DNA of 64,000 nucleotides from Pseudomonas baltica (GCF_031880315.1 NZ_CP134771.1:4832501-4896500), one strand, 5' to 3'; positions 33,724 to 43,064 are shown, counted from the stretch's first letter. The notes: generated by a model from the letters alone, not told the origin. Made by a program: numbers and translations.

Positions 33724-34206
33724 TCAGGAGATCCCGATGATTTCCGAATGCTGAAGACTGTTGCCGATGCGAACACTCACCTCATCACCCGCGAATTTGC
33801 CCAGTAACGCCATGCCCAACGGCGCGAGGGGCGTGATCACGGTCACGATTGCGCCATCGAGCCTCAGCGTGAGCCCGGCGGCGTCGGGGCCGAGGAAGAC
33901 TTGTTGGCGCTCGCCGTGGGTGTTCTCCAGATCGATCAGCGCGCCGACCTGGATACCTACCGCAGCGTCGTAGTCGCGCAGTGTCAGGCCTTGATACTTT
34001 AGCAGCGCCTGGCGGATTTCTTCGGTGCGGCGCGCCTGCCCCGTGGCCAGGTAGGAGGCTTCGAGGCCCAAAGTATCGTATTTGTTTTCGGCGACGTTTT
34101 CCTCGTGCGTGGCGGTTTCGTAGGCGGTCTGCGCGGCGCGCTGAGCAATATCGAGGTTGCGCGCCAGGGTCGCGGTGATCAGTTCGAGCAGTTGCGTTTT
34201 AGCCAT
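33724..34206 (-). CDS. GreA/GreB-family C-terminal domain protein
   Basis: A 160-residue protein related to transcription elongation factors. Residues 1-70 form a charged helical region (AAQTAYETATHEENVAENKYDT) and the C-terminal part carries the GreA/GreB FKBP-like domain (VGALIDLENTHGERQQVFLGP, then VITPLAPLGMALLGKFAGDEV). It may bind RNA polymerase like other small Gre-like proteins, but the acidic coiled-coil tip of GreA is not clearly recognisable. ATG at 34206 is used because the next upstream gene ends just before it. Confidence 0.8.
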   Translation of the reverse strand: MAKTQLLELITATLARNLDIAQRAAQTAYETATHEENVAENKYDTLGLEASYLATGQARRTEEIRQALLKYQGLTLRDYDAAVGIQVGALIDLENTHGERQQVFLGPDAAGLTLRLDGAIVTVITPLAPLGMALLGKFAGDEVSVRIGNSLQHSEIIGIS

Positions 34207-34208
34207 GG

Positions 34209-34643
34209 TCAGTTGCAAAACATCAGTACGTTGCCGCGGCTCTTGTCGCTGGGCGCGGTTTGCGCCTGCTGCAACCAGAACTGGCACTTGGGGTTGGCGA
34301 AATTATCCGGGTTGCGCCGCGCCTGCTCCACCGCATCAGAAGTTTCCTGACGGCTGAGGTTCTCCTGATACTGCTCGAACATGTGGTTCTGAGTGGCCAG
34401 GGCGGGATCGCTGGGGATGGCTGGCAGGGCCGGAGCCTGGGGCTGGCGAATGCTCTGCGGGGTGGTGAGGTTGCTGATTGCGGCGGGCGCCTCGATCGGC
34501 GTGTACAGGGTCTTGTAGATCAGCCAGGCACTCAGGCCCAAGGCCATGAAGCCTAGCCAGATGCCCAGGGCGATGATCAGGACCAGGCGCAGGGGGCGTC
34601 TGGAGCGCACAGGCAACTCGCGGCTTTTGCTGAGAACAGGCAT
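34209..34643 (-). CDS. Single-pass membrane protein of unknown function
   Basis: A 144-residue protein with a basic N terminus (SKSRELPVRSRRPLR), one membrane helix (LVLIIALGIWLGFMALGLSAWLIY) and a Pro-rich, probably periplasmic tail ending with two cysteines (NPKCQFWLQQ and VLMFCN). It is encoded 2 bases upstream of the Gre-like gene on the same strand, so they are probably co-transcribed. No known domain recognised. Confidence 0.75.
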   Translation of the reverse strand: MPVLSKSRELPVRSRRPLRLVLIIALGIWLGFMALGLSAWLIYKTLYTPIEAPAAISNLTTPQSIRQPQAPALPAIPSDPALATQNHMFEQYQENLSRQETSDAVEQARRNPDNFANPKCQFWLQQAQTAPSDKSRGNVLMFCN

Positions 34644-34907
34644 GACAGCCTCCTGGCGTTGGCGTGGATTGCAGGCTGGAACCGGCGTGCGGGGCTACGT
34701 CTGTGGACCCGCTGCCCGGCGTGCAGTTCGGTGAATACAGCATGAAACCTGTTGACGTAAAACATTGTTGCACGGGTGGCGGCTCGATTATCTGCTTTGC
34801 TGCTGTTGTCGACACGCAAAACTGCGGACAATGCGCGGTTTGGCTTACTGGGCCGATTTTCCGAGCCGATCGATCGTCTCAAGGGAACAGCATAATTGGT
34901 GTCTGAC

Positions 34908-36041
34908 ATGAAAGCTTCCTGGGATATCTTTTGCAGCGTCGTCGATAACTATGGAGACATCGGCGTGACCTGGCGCCTGGCCCGTCAGTTGGTGGCCGAA
35001 CATGACCTGCGGGTGCGCCTCTGGGTGGATGATCTGGCCTCGTTCGTGCCCCTGTGTCCGACGGCCGATCCGCAGGCGGCGCAGCAATGGCAGGCGGGCG
35101 TCGACGTGCGTCAGTGGCCATCGGTGTGGCAGAGGGTCGAGATGCCTGACGTGGTGATCGAGGCCTTCGCCTGCAAGCTGCCGGTGGATTATGTCGATGC
35201 CATGGCCCGATCCACCCCGGTGCGCCTGTGGCTCAATCTGGATTACCTGAGTGCCGAAGAGTGGGTGGGCGGTTGCCACGGACTGCCGTCGCTGAAAACC
35301 GCTGGCTACCAGAAGTATTTTTTCTTCCCGGGGTTTCAAGCCGATACCGGCGGGTTGTTGCGCGAAGCGGGCTTGCTCGACCAGCGTCGCCAATGGCAGC
35401 AGGATCCGGCCAGGCGACAGGCCTTCCTGGCACAGTGGGGTGTGTACGTAGCCGCCGAGGCGCGATTGATGTCGTTGTTTGCCTACGAGCATCCCCAGAT
35501 ACCCGGATGGTTGCAGGCCCTGGCCGAGGATTCGCGGCCGACCCATCTGCTGGTACCCCGTGGGCGAGTGCTGGGTGACGTCGAGCGCTGGCTCGGCGAC
35601 GGGCCATTGCTGCTTGACGAACCCCGCCAATGTGGGGCGCTGACCCTGCAGTTGATGCCGTTCGTCAGTCAGAATGACTACGATCGCTTGCTCTGGTGCT
35701 GCGACTTCAATGCTGTGCGCGGCGAAGATTCCTTCGTTCGCGCGCAGTGGGCGGGGCGACCACTGGTCTGGCATATCTACAAGCAGGAGGAGTATGCCCA
35801 CTGGGAAAAGCTCGAAGCCTTTCTGGCCCTCTACACTCAAGGGCTTGGGCCCGCTGCCGAGGCCGCGACGCTGAGTTTCTGGCGGGCCTGGAACATGGAA
35901 CAGGACATCGCCGAGAGCTGGCGGCAGATGCTGGCCAACTGGCCAGAGCTGACGACCCATGCTCAAGCCTGGAGCGATGAAAAGGCCCGCCAGGCGGATC
36001 TTGCCATGGCGCTGGTGCAGTTTCATCGAAATTGGCTATGA
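34908..36041 (+). CDS. earP: EF-P arginine rhamnosyltransferase EarP
   Basis: A 377-residue GT-B glycosyltransferase that transfers rhamnose from dTDP-rhamnose to Arg32 of EF-P. The N-terminal block [24 protein letters not shown] contains the conserved Asp residues needed for catalysis; [29 protein letters not shown] is the nucleotide-sugar binding region near residue 260. ATG at 34908 matches the family start; GTG at 34899 and TTG at 34896 are in frame and better spaced from AAGGGA, so a slightly longer product is possible. efp follows 47 bases later. Confidence 0.95.
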   Translation: MKASWDIFCSVVDNYGDIGVTWRLARQLVAEHDLRVRLWVDDLASFVPLCPTADPQAAQQWQAGVDVRQWPSVWQRVEMPDVVIEAFACKLPVDYVDAMARSTPVRLWLNLDYLSAEEWVGGCHGLPSLKTAGYQKYFFFPGFQADTGGLLREAGLLDQRRQWQQDPARRQAFLAQWGVYVAAEARLMSLFAYEHPQIPGWLQALAEDSRPTHLLVPRGRVLGDVERWLGDGPLLLDEPRQCGALTLQLMPFVSQNDYDRLLWCCDFNAVRGEDSFVRAQWAGRPLVWHIYKQEEYAHWEKLEAFLALYTQGLGPAAEAATLSFWRAWNMEQDIAESWRQMLANWPELTTHAQAWSDEKARQADLAMALVQFHRNWL

Positions 36042-36088
36042 TATGCGGCCTGGAATTTTGTAATCCCCACCCTATTCGGAAGTTTGTA

Positions 36089-36658
36089 ATGAAAACTGGT
36101 AAAGAGCTGAAACCCGGCACCGTGATCCGTCTCGAAAACGATCCTTGGTTGGTGCAGAAAGCCGAATTCACCAAATCCGGTCGTAACAGCGCGATCATGA
36201 AGACCAAGCTGAAGAACCTGCTGACCGGCTACAAGACTGAAATCGTCTACAGCGCCGATGACAAGCTGGACGACGTGATCCTGGACCGCAAGGAAGCCAC
36301 CCTGTCTTTCATCAGCGGTGACACCTACACGTTCATGGACACCACCGACTACACCATGTACGAGCTGAACGCCGAAGACATCGAATCGGTTCTGCCATTC
36401 GTTGAAGAAGGCATGACCGACGTCTGCGAAGCCGTATTCTTCGAAGACCGCCTGGTATCCGTCGAACTGCCGACCACCATCGTCCGTGTCGTCGACTACA
36501 CCGAAGGCTCCGCTCGCGGCGACACTTCGGGCAAGGTCATGAAGCCTGCCAAGCTGGCCAACGGCACTGAGCTGAGCGTTGCCGACTTCATCGAAATCGG
36601 TGACCGCATCGAGATCGACACCCGCGAAGGCGGTTCGTACAAAGGTCGCGCCAAGTAA
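36089..36658 (+). CDS. efp: Translation elongation factor P
   Basis: A 189-residue EF-P with the KOW-like N-terminal domain, OB domain II and C-terminal OB domain (GSYKGRAK end). The loop residue is Arg32 in KSGRNSAI, the type of EF-P modified by EarP, rather than the lysylated Lys34 type. It relieves ribosome stalling at polyproline. The upstream earP gene and downstream terminator suggest a two-gene unit. Confidence 0.98.
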   Translation: MKTGKELKPGTVIRLENDPWLVQKAEFTKSGRNSAIMKTKLKNLLTGYKTEIVYSADDKLDDVILDRKEATLSFISGDTYTFMDTTDYTMYELNAEDIESVLPFVEEGMTDVCEAVFFEDRLVSVELPTTIVRVVDYTEGSARGDTSGKVMKPAKLANGTELSVADFIEIGDRIEIDTREGGSYKGRAK

Positions 36659-36703
36659 TTGCGGACCCGTTGACTGATAACGCCTTGGCGAATCAGCGCA
36701 CAC

Positions 36704-36732
36704 AAAAAACCCGACGCGAGTCGGGTTTTTTT
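36704..36732 (+). terminator. Intrinsic terminator after efp
   Basis: AAAAAACCCGAC-GCGA-GTCGGGTTTTTT: GC stem flanked by A and T runs, 45 bases after the efp stop. Confidence 0.94.
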
Positions 36733-36753
36733 ATGAGCGCTGAAAACCGAACC

Positions 36754-37173
36754 TCAGACGCTGACGTGCAGGCGTACATCGACATTGCCGCGGGTGGCGT
36801 TGGAGTACGGACACACTTTGTGGGCAGCGTCCACCAGGCTCTGCGCCTGGTCTTGAGTCAGGCCGGGCAGGCTGATGCGCAGATCGATGTCGAGGCCGAA
36901 ACCGCCTTCGATCTGGCCGATGCCGACTTCAGCGGTGATTGCTGTATCGGCCGGCAGAGCGGCTTTGGTTTGACCGGCAACGAACTTCAGTGCGCCGATG
37001 AAGCAAGCCGAGTAGCCCGCCGCGAACAGCTGCTCAGGGTTGGTGGCCGCGCCGCCGGCACCGCCCAGTTCCTTGGGGGTGGCCAGTTTGACGTCAAGGA
37101 TGCTGTCGCTGGAAACGGCACGGCCGTCGCGGCCACCGGTGGCGGTTACAGTAGCGGTATAGAGCGTTTTCAT
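36754..37173 (-). CDS. ohr: Organic hydroperoxide resistance protein
   Basis: A 139-residue Ohr peroxiredoxin-like enzyme that reduces organic and lipid hydroperoxides using lipoylated proteins. The catalytic residues are all present: Arg18 (GGRDGR), Cys57 in [12 protein letters not shown] and the resolving Cys121 in [12 protein letters not shown]. It sits downstream of ohrR on the same strand; its promoter region holds a palindrome overlapping the -35 box, the expected OhrR target. Confidence 0.97.
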   Translation of the reverse strand: MKTLYTATVTATGGRDGRAVSSDSILDVKLATPKELGGAGGAATNPEQLFAAGYSACFIGALKFVAGQTKAALPADTAITAEVGIGQIEGGFGLDIDLRISLPGLTQDQAQSLVDAAHKVCPYSNATRGNVDVRLHVSV

Positions 37174-37233
37174 GGATTAGTCCTCAGTCGTGAGTGTCTG
37201 GTTCAGGGCGGGCTCGCCCTTGGGTACGAAACA

Positions 37234-37262
37234 AATTTATCGCACTAATATTTAGTGCGCAA
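37234..37262 (-). promoter_or_regulatory. ohr promoter with OhrR operator
   Basis: On the minus strand TTGCGC and TAAATT are spaced 17 bases. Within it CGCACTAA-TAT-TTAGTGCG (37241-37259 on the plus strand) is a perfect 8-bp inverted repeat placed on the spacer and -35 box, so bound OhrR would block polymerase. Confidence 0.75.
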
Positions 37263-37310
37263 TATAAAAAATTAAGATTGCCGACGAATGGTCGGCCTTC
37301 TCTTACAGGT

Positions 37311-37784
37311 TTACAGGCTGCCCTGCAGGTGACCACGCAGCCCCAGCAGCTGCTTTTGCAACGCTTGCAGTTGCTCGACGGTCATGCCACTGGCGCTGAG
37401 GATGCACTGCGGCACTTCCTGGGCGCGGGTCTGCAACGCGCGTCCCTGTTCAGTAAGCTTGACGATCACCACGCGCTCGTCGTCCTTGCTGCGAGTGCGG
37501 CTCAGCAGGCCCTCGGATTCCAGGCGCTTGAGCAACGGCGTCAGCGAACCAGGGTCGGTCAGCAGGCGGGTGCTGATTTCACCCACGGTGAGGCCTTCCT
37601 GTTCCCACAGCACCATCATGGCCAGGTATTGCGGGTAGGTGAGGCCCAGTGCCTGCAACAAGGGCTTGTAGACCTTGGTCATCAGCAACGAGGTTGAATA
37701 CAGGGCGAAGCACAACTGGTTGTCGAGCAGCAGGTCCTCGCAAGGTGCCGAGGTCTCGGGTGCAGCAGGAGAGTTCGCGCTCAT
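37311..37784 (-). CDS. ohrR: MarR-family organic peroxide sensor OhrR
   Basis: A 157-residue MarR-family repressor. The peroxide-sensing cysteine is Cys25 in DNQLCFALYS, followed by the winged HTH (EISTRLLTDPGSLTPLLKRLESEGLL, then SKDDERVV in the wing). A later Cys in PQCIL may act in disulphide formation, as in two-Cys OhrR proteins. ATG at 37784 is preceded by AAGGATC. It should repress ohr and itself until oxidised by organic peroxides. Confidence 0.93.
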   Translation of the reverse strand: MSANSPAAPETSAPCEDLLLDNQLCFALYSTSLLMTKVYKPLLQALGLTYPQYLAMMVLWEQEGLTVGEISTRLLTDPGSLTPLLKRLESEGLLSRTRSKDDERVVIVKLTEQGRALQTRAQEVPQCILSASGMTVEQLQALQKQLLGLRGHLQGSL

Positions 37785-37808
37785 ACGGATCCTTGTTTCA
37801 GTGGTACG

Positions 37809-37824
37809 CGCATATTTAGCGTTC
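37809..37824 (-). promoter_or_regulatory. Second possible OhrR site upstream of ohrR
   Basis: The minus strand reads GCTAAATATGCGCG, sharing CTAAATAT and a GCG edge with the ohr operator. It lies 25-40 bases before the ohrR start and is less symmetrical. Confidence 0.45.
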
Positions 37825-37974
37825 TTGGTTTTAATGTTGCAGCTCATTGAAAGCGCCGCCATGGGTCTAGGGCGGTGATTGTAAATTTCGAACCGTAAAG
37901 TCTGTGAGAGTTCGTTCGAGTTTGCGCGCCATTATCCGGCGCGCTGAAAATGCTCACCCCCAATGCCCTGATCG

Positions 37975-38829
37975 CTACAGCTTGAAGCCCTCGGCGATGT
38001 GATCGGCCAGGCATTCGGTCATGGGAGATTGAGTCGCCGGGTTGCGCAATAACATGATGTTGGCGGTGGGCAGCAGGGGCAGGCCTTCACGTTCGCCGAG
38101 GATGCGCATGTCTGCGGGTATCAAGCTCTGTAGCTGCGCAGTCACTGCCAGGCCAGCGCTGACCACGGCCATGATCGCCGAAAGACTCGGGCTGGAGTAG
38201 GCGATCCGGTAGGGCTTGTCGCCGGCATCCAGGGCATTGCACGCCCACTCGCGGCAAAAACAGTCGGTGTTGAACATCGCCAGGGGCATCGGCTGCTGTT
38301 CGTGGGGGGCGAAGCCGTTGGCCTCGGCCCAGACAAAGCGCTCATGGCGCAGTAACTGACCCATCTCGCTCCCTGGCCTGCGGGTGACGATGGTCAGGTC
38401 CAGATCGTTGCGCTGGAGCAGCTGTGTCGAGGTTTCGCAATGGACTTCGACCTGAACCAACGGGTAGGCCTGAGCGAACCCCGACAAAATCCCGGGCAAA
38501 AAACGCATGGCGTAATCATCCGGCGTGCCGACGCGCACGGTGCCGACCATGTGCGGTTCGCGCAGGGTGGTAAACACCTCGCTATGCAGCTTGAGAATGC
38601 GTCGAGCGTAGCCGAGGAGGATCTGGCCCTCGGCGGTCAAGCGTAGCTGGCGGCCATCGCGCTCGAATAACTGGCGCTGCAGAACGTCTTCTTCCAGCCG
38701 CTTCATCTGCATGCTGACGGCGGACTGGGTGCGATTGACCTTTTCTCCGGCCTTGGTAAAGCCGCCTTCATCGGCAATCGCCACAAAGGTGCGCAGCACT
38801 TCGGAGTCGATGCTCTGATACTGGGACAT
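37975..38829 (-). CDS. LysR-family transcriptional regulator
   Basis: A 284-residue LysR regulator with HTH at residues 6-65 (LRTFVAIADEGGFTKAGEKV and RTQSAVSMQMKRLEEDV) and an effector domain with VGTVRVGTPDDYAMRFLPGIL near residue 93. A CRE-WACN segment in the effector domain holds two cysteines. It is divergent from a DUF1127 gene 93 bases away, an arrangement frequent in Pseudomonas; that gene may be its target. Confidence 0.9.
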   Translation of the reverse strand: MSQYQSIDSEVLRTFVAIADEGGFTKAGEKVNRTQSAVSMQMKRLEEDVLQRQLFERDGRQLRLTAEGQILLGYARRILKLHSEVFTTLREPHMVGTVRVGTPDDYAMRFLPGILSGFAQAYPLVQVEVHCETSTQLLQRNDLDLTIVTRRPGSEMGQLLRHERFVWAEANGFAPHEQQPMPLAMFNTDCFCREWACNALDAGDKPYRIAYSSPSLSAIMAVVSAGLAVTAQLQSLIPADMRILGEREGLPLLPTANIMLLRNPATQSPMTECLADHIAEGFKL

Positions 38830-38922
38830 GGATCAATCTCCGAGATGTATTGCATAAAAAACATTCGTTGGATTGATCTTATCCGCAGCCGGACACTGAT
38901 GCCATCCCAACAGGAGAGCGCA

Positions 38923-39159
38923 ATGATGAAAGGTCAACGTGGATTCGTGCAGGTCGAGACCAGAGAGTGCGGCGATGTTCCGCGCCAATCCCGCTGGAAG
39001 GCGCTCTGCCAGCGCATGGCGCGTTGGTATCAGCTTGGCCAGCAGCGCCGCACCCTGGCGGCCCTCAGCGACAGCGCGCTGAAGGATCTTGGCCTGAGTC
39101 GCGCCGATATTCATGATGAGAGTGAGCGGCCGTTCTGGGATGATCCGCTGAAAAAATGA
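38923..39159 (+). CDS. DUF1127 family protein
   Basis: A 78-residue protein whose C-terminal part has the DUF1127 pattern: WYQLGQQRRTLAALSDSALKDLGLSRADI, a basic helix-turn-helix-like segment. Small DUF1127 proteins act in stress and nutrient control, and some bind RNA. ATG at 38923 (a second ATG follows at 38926) is preceded by AGGAGAG, so the longer upstream frame is rejected. The gene is divergent from a LysR regulator. Confidence 0.88.
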   Translation: MMKGQRGFVQVETRECGDVPRQSRWKALCQRMARWYQLGQQRRTLAALSDSALKDLGLSRADIHDESERPFWDDPLKK

Positions 39160-39172
39160 CACAATCGTTTTT

Positions 39173-39988
39173 TTGATCGTGCCGAGCGAGCTGGTGGAAG
39201 ACATCCCTGAGTCCGAAAACATCCCTGAACAAGCCCCGCGCGAGCGCATCGAGCGGGTATTGGCCGAAGTCCATGATGCCTATGGCATGATCCGCGTGCT
39301 GGAAGTCGAGGATTATCGTTTCCTCGAATTCGGCGATGCCATCGAGCAAAGTTGCGTGTTCACCGCCGATCCCAGCTGGCTGGAATATGACTACACGCGC
39401 GCCATGCTGATTGGTGCACTCTGTCATCAGGCGCCGGAAAGCGCGCTGTTCCTTGGCCTGGGCGCCGGCACCTTGACCCAGGCGTGCCTGAAGTTCCTGC
39501 CGCTCGAGGACGTCGAATGCATCGAACTGCGCCCCGATGTACCGCGGCTTGCCCTGGAATATCTGGGGCTCGACGATGATCCGCGGCTGTACCTGCGGGT
39601 CGGCGACGCCCTGGAGCTACTGCCGAGCGCGGAGCCGGCGGATTTGATCTTCGTCGACCTGTACACCGACCATGGCCCAGGCGTCGGGCATCTGGCCTGG
39701 CGGTTTCTGGAAGATTGCCAGAAGCACCTCAACCCCGGTGGCTGGCTGGTCATCAATCAGTGGGCGGGCGATGACGGCAAGCCGCTGGGCGCGGCGCTGC
39801 TGCGTGGCCTGTATCACCGGCATTACTGGGAGTGCCCGGTGACCGAGGGCAATGTGATCCTGATCATCCCGGCCGATCTGGAGCAGCACCTGGATTTCGA
39901 CGGGTTGCGGGCGAGGGCGACGGCCTTGGCGCCGCAGTTGGGGTATTCACTGGATCGACTGATCAATGCGGTGCGTCCGGCGAGCTGA
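39173..39988 (+). CDS. Spermidine-synthase-like (SAM-dependent) protein
   Basis: A 271-residue Rossmann-fold protein of the polyamine aminopropyltransferase/methyltransferase family. SALFLGLGAGTLTQACLKFLP is the nucleotide motif near residue 90, VECIELRPDVPRLA the acidic motif, and ADLIFVDLYTDHGPG the catalytic-side motif. The N-terminal tetramerisation domain of true spermidine synthase is short. Substrate is unknown. TTG at 39173 or GTG at 39179 could start translation; no strong ribosome site is visible. Confidence 0.82.
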   Translation: MIVPSELVEDIPESENIPEQAPRERIERVLAEVHDAYGMIRVLEVEDYRFLEFGDAIEQSCVFTADPSWLEYDYTRAMLIGALCHQAPESALFLGLGAGTLTQACLKFLPLEDVECIELRPDVPRLALEYLGLDDDPRLYLRVGDALELLPSAEPADLIFVDLYTDHGPGVGHLAWRFLEDCQKHLNPGGWLVINQWAGDDGKPLGAALLRGLYHRHYWECPVTEGNVILIIPADLEQHLDFDGLRARATALAPQLGYSLDRLINAVRPAS

Positions 39989-40400
39989 TCCCTGGCACTC
40001 TTCGCGGGCGTGACGATGGCCGCCGACGATCGGTCGGTGTTGCCGGCTTAAACGATTTAGCTCGCTAGCAGGCGGCTCAGGGCCTCGACGCCGCAGGGGA
40101 TATTGCCACTCCGGCTTCGCCAAGATTCGCGTGGCGCTGACGGCAATAAAAAACTCTCACGTAACAGCCGATTTCAGGTATAGTGCGCGCCGGTCTTTAA
40201 CAGGGCCGCGTTCAGGTAGCGCAATACACCGACACACAGCTTTTGCTGTGTTCGCATTGCGAACATCTCCCTGACGATTCTTTCATTCAATCGTTTTCGC
40301 AAATCCCCGCCGACAAAGCTGCCAGGGTGACTCTCGAGTCTTACACGGCATGCGCAGCTTTGGAGCATGGGTCTTTGCGGATGCACTTAGAGGCAGACCC
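39989..40400 (+). other. Intergenic region and long deaD leader with overlapping hairpins
   Basis: About 410 bases without a convincing gene. TATAGT with TG-like context near 40180 is a candidate -10 box, giving a leader of roughly 210 bases. In it ACACAGC-TTTT-GCTGTGT (40234-40251) and GTTCGC-ATT-GCGAAC (40250-40264) share two bases, so the two hairpins cannot fully form together. Long structured leaders are typical of cold-shock helicase genes. Confidence 0.55.
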
Positions 40401-42065
40401 ATGACCCAGGAAACCGGCGGCTTCGCCAGTCTCGGACTTCACCCCACTATTGTTGCAGCCGTCGTCGCGACTGGCTACGAAGAGCCTTCGGCTATTCAGC
40501 ATCAATCGATCCCGATCATTCTCGCCGGTCATGACATGATCGGCCAGGCACAGACAGGTACCGGCAAGACTGCCGCCTTCGCTCTGCCTATTCTGAGCCT
40601 TATCGACCCGAGCAAGCGCGAGCCGCAAGCCCTGATCCTGGCGCCGACCCGCGAGTTGGCGCTGCAAGTAGCAACCGCATTCGAAACCTATGCCAAGCAG
40701 ATGCCTGGCGTAACCGTGGTTGCAGTATATGGCGGCGCCCCGATGGGCCCGCAGTTGAAAGCCATCCGCAACGGCGCGCAAATCGTCGTCGCGACCCCGG
40801 GTCGTCTGTGTGACCACCTGCGTCGTGATGAAAAAGTCCTGGCCACGGTTAATCACCTGGTCCTCGACGAAGCCGACGAAATGCTCAAGCTGGGCTTCAT
40901 GGATGACCTGGAAGTCATCTTCAAGGCCATGCCTGAAACTCGCCAGACCGTACTGTTCTCGGCAACTTTGCCGCAGTCGATCCGTGCAATCGCCGAGCGT
41001 CACCTGAAAGACCCGAAACACGTCAAGATCCAGACCAAGACGCAAACCGTTACCGCGATCGAGCAGGCTCACCTGTTGGTTCACGCTGACCAGAAGACCT
41101 CCGCTGTCCTGCGTTTGCTGGAAGTGGAAGAATTCGACGCGCTGATCGCCTTCGTGCGCACCAAGCAAGCCACCCTTGACCTCGCCAGTGCGCTGGAAGC
41201 GAAAGGCTACAAGGCTGCCGCGCTGAACGGTGACATCGCCCAGAATCAACGTGAGCGTGTAATCGAATCCCTCAAGGATGGCCGTCTGGACATCGTCGTC
41301 GCTACCGACGTCGCTGCCCGTGGTCTGGATGTACCGCGCATCACTCACGTGTTCAACGTCGACATGCCGTACGATCCAGAGTCCTACGTGCACCGTATCG
41401 GCCGTACTGGCCGTGCCGGTCGCGAAGGTCGCGCTCTGTTGCTGGTGACTCCACGTGAGCGCCGCATGCTGCAAGTGATCGAGCGTGTAACTGGTCAAAA
41501 GGTTGCCGAAGTTCGCCTGCCAGATGCTCAGGCCGTTCTCGATGCCCGCATCAAGAAACTGACCAACAGCCTGGCGCCGCTGGTTGCCGATGCTGAAGAG
41601 ACTCACGGTGATCTGCTCGATCGTCTGACCGCTGATATCGGTTGCAGCCCGCGTGCCTTGGCCGCTGCGCTGCTGCGCAAGGCCACCAATGGCCAAGCGC
41701 TGACCTTGGGTGCAGTCGAGAAGGAGCAGCCACTGGTTCCGACCAGCGCTCCTCGCGAACGCACCTCGGGTGATCGTCCTGAGCGTGGTGATCGTGAGCG
41801 TCGCGCGCCTGTGCCTTTGGGCGAAGGCCGTGCACGTTGCCGTACCGCACTGGGTGCTCGCGACGGTATCGCCGCGAAGAACCTGCTGGGTGCCATCCTC
41901 AACGAAGGCGGCCTGGCCCGCGAAGCGATCGGCCGCATCCAGGTGCGCGATAGCTTCAGCCTGGTCGAGTTGCCGGAAGATGGCCTCGAGAAGCTACTGA
42001 GCAAGCTCAAGGATACTCGTGTTGCCGGTAAGCAGTTGAAGCTGCGCCGTTATCGCGAAGACTGA
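40401..42065 (+). CDS. deaD: DEAD-box RNA helicase DeaD/CsdA-like
   Basis: A 554-residue helicase with all core motifs: AQTGTGKTAAF (motif I), PTRELALQ (Ia), TPGRL (Ib), VLDEADEML (II), SATLP (III), FVRTKQATLDLAS (IV), VATDVAARGLD (V) and HRIGRTGRAGREG (VI). A DbpA/CsdA-type RNA-binding domain (DGIAAKNLLGAILNEGG, ending LRRYRED) follows a basic linker. It remodels RNA in ribosome assembly and cold growth. ATG at 40401 is the family start; an in-frame ATG at 40350 would add 17 residues. Confidence 0.95.
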   Translation: MTQETGGFASLGLHPTIVAAVVATGYEEPSAIQHQSIPIILAGHDMIGQAQTGTGKTAAFALPILSLIDPSKREPQALILAPTRELALQVATAFETYAKQMPGVTVVAVYGGAPMGPQLKAIRNGAQIVVATPGRLCDHLRRDEKVLATVNHLVLDEADEMLKLGFMDDLEVIFKAMPETRQTVLFSATLPQSIRAIAERHLKDPKHVKIQTKTQTVTAIEQAHLLVHADQKTSAVLRLLEVEEFDALIAFVRTKQATLDLASALEAKGYKAAALNGDIAQNQRERVIESLKDGRLDIVVATDVAARGLDVPRITHVFNVDMPYDPESYVHRIGRTGRAGREGRALLLVTPRERRMLQVIERVTGQKVAEVRLPDAQAVLDARIKKLTNSLAPLVADAEETHGDLLDRLTADIGCSPRALAAALLRKATNGQALTLGAVEKEQPLVPTSAPRERTSGDRPERGDRERRAPVPLGEGRARCRTALGARDGIAAKNLLGAILNEGGLAREAIGRIQVRDSFSLVELPEDGLEKLLSKLKDTRVAGKQLKLRRYRED

Positions 42066-42091
42066 TTCCTGGTGAATCAGTGAGCTGAAAC

Positions 42092-42127
42092 AAAAAATCC
42101 CCGATCAGTGATGATCGGGGATTTTTT
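42092..42127. terminator. Bidirectional intrinsic terminator
   Basis: AAAAAATCCCCGATCA and TGATCGGGGATTTTTT form a 16-bp stem with a GTGA loop between the convergent deaD and dioxygenase genes. Confidence 0.95.
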
Positions 42128-42158
42128 TATGCCTGGATGTTTATCTGTGTAGCGTCGG

Positions 42159-42926
42159 TCAGTCGAAGCGGTAGATGTCCATGCCCAGCGCGCCCAAGGT
42201 GAACCCTTGATGGGCGATGCTGAAGCGCTCACCAGCACCATAGGCGAAGTAGAGGGGCAGCAGATGCTCGTCGCTCGGGTGATTGCGCACCGCGTGCGGG
42301 GCCCGCTGGCGATAATCCAGCAGGGCTTCACGGTCCTCGGTATTGAGCTTGTCGACCATCCAGTCGCGAAATTCCAGCGCCCACGGTGTAGCCAGATCCG
42401 GGCCGGCCTGCCAGCTCAGCTCGCGCAGGTTGTGGGTAATGCTGCCAGAGCCGATCAGCAATACGTCCTGATCACGCAACTGCGCGAGGATCTGCCCGAC
42501 CCGCGCCTGCAGCGCAGGGCCTTCACGGCTAGGCAGTGACACCTGAACCACTGGGATGTCGGCGTCGGGGTACATCAGCGACAGCGGCACCCAGGCGCCA
42601 TGGTCGAAGGGGCGGGTAGGGTCCAGGCGCGCAGGCAGGCCGGCGTCGATGAGCAGCCGCGCGACTTCGGCGGCCAAGGCTGGCTGCCCTGGCGCCGGAT
42701 ACTGGACTGCAAACAGCGCGGGTGGAAAGCCACCGAAGTCATGCCAGGTCTCGGGGTGTTCGCCGCTGGCGACCAGCAGTTCGCGGCTTTCCCAATGCGC
42801 CGATACCAGCACGATCGCTTTCGGGCGCGGCAGCTCGGCGGCCAGTTTTGCGAGGGCAGGGCCGCTGGCGCCCGGTTCGAGCGCCAGCATAGGTGAGCCG
42901 TGGGAAATGAACAGGCTGGGTAGCAT
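42159..42926 (-). CDS. ygiD: 4,5-DOPA-extradiol-dioxygenase family protein
   Basis: A 255-residue class III extradiol ring-cleavage dioxygenase of the LigB/YgiD family. Metal-site histidines are in LFISHGSPMLAL near residue 9, FDHGAWVPLSLMYP near 106, and GSGSITHNLREL near 159. YgiD-type enzymes open catechol rings such as L-DOPA using Fe(II) or Zn(II). Substrate in this organism is unknown. The start at 42926 gives full family length. Confidence 0.9.
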   Translation of the reverse strand: MLPSLFISHGSPMLALEPGASGPALAKLAAELPRPKAIVLVSAHWESRELLVASGEHPETWHDFGGFPPALFAVQYPAPGQPALAAEVARLLIDAGLPARLDPTRPFDHGAWVPLSLMYPDADIPVVQVSLPSREGPALQARVGQILAQLRDQDVLLIGSGSITHNLRELSWQAGPDLATPWALEFRDWMVDKLNTEDREALLDYRQRAPHAVRNHPSDEHLLPLYFAYGAGERFSIAHQGFTLGALGMDIYRFD

Positions 42927-43064
42927 GGCCGTGGTCCTGGAGTTGAGATAGGACTATCTTGGCGCAGGTGATTGATCAGAATCCAATATAAGTTTTGCGA
43001 GTGTCCTATCGGATTATCCGATTCAACCGCTTGTGTAACGAGGAGGTTTGCTCTCGATCCGGTA

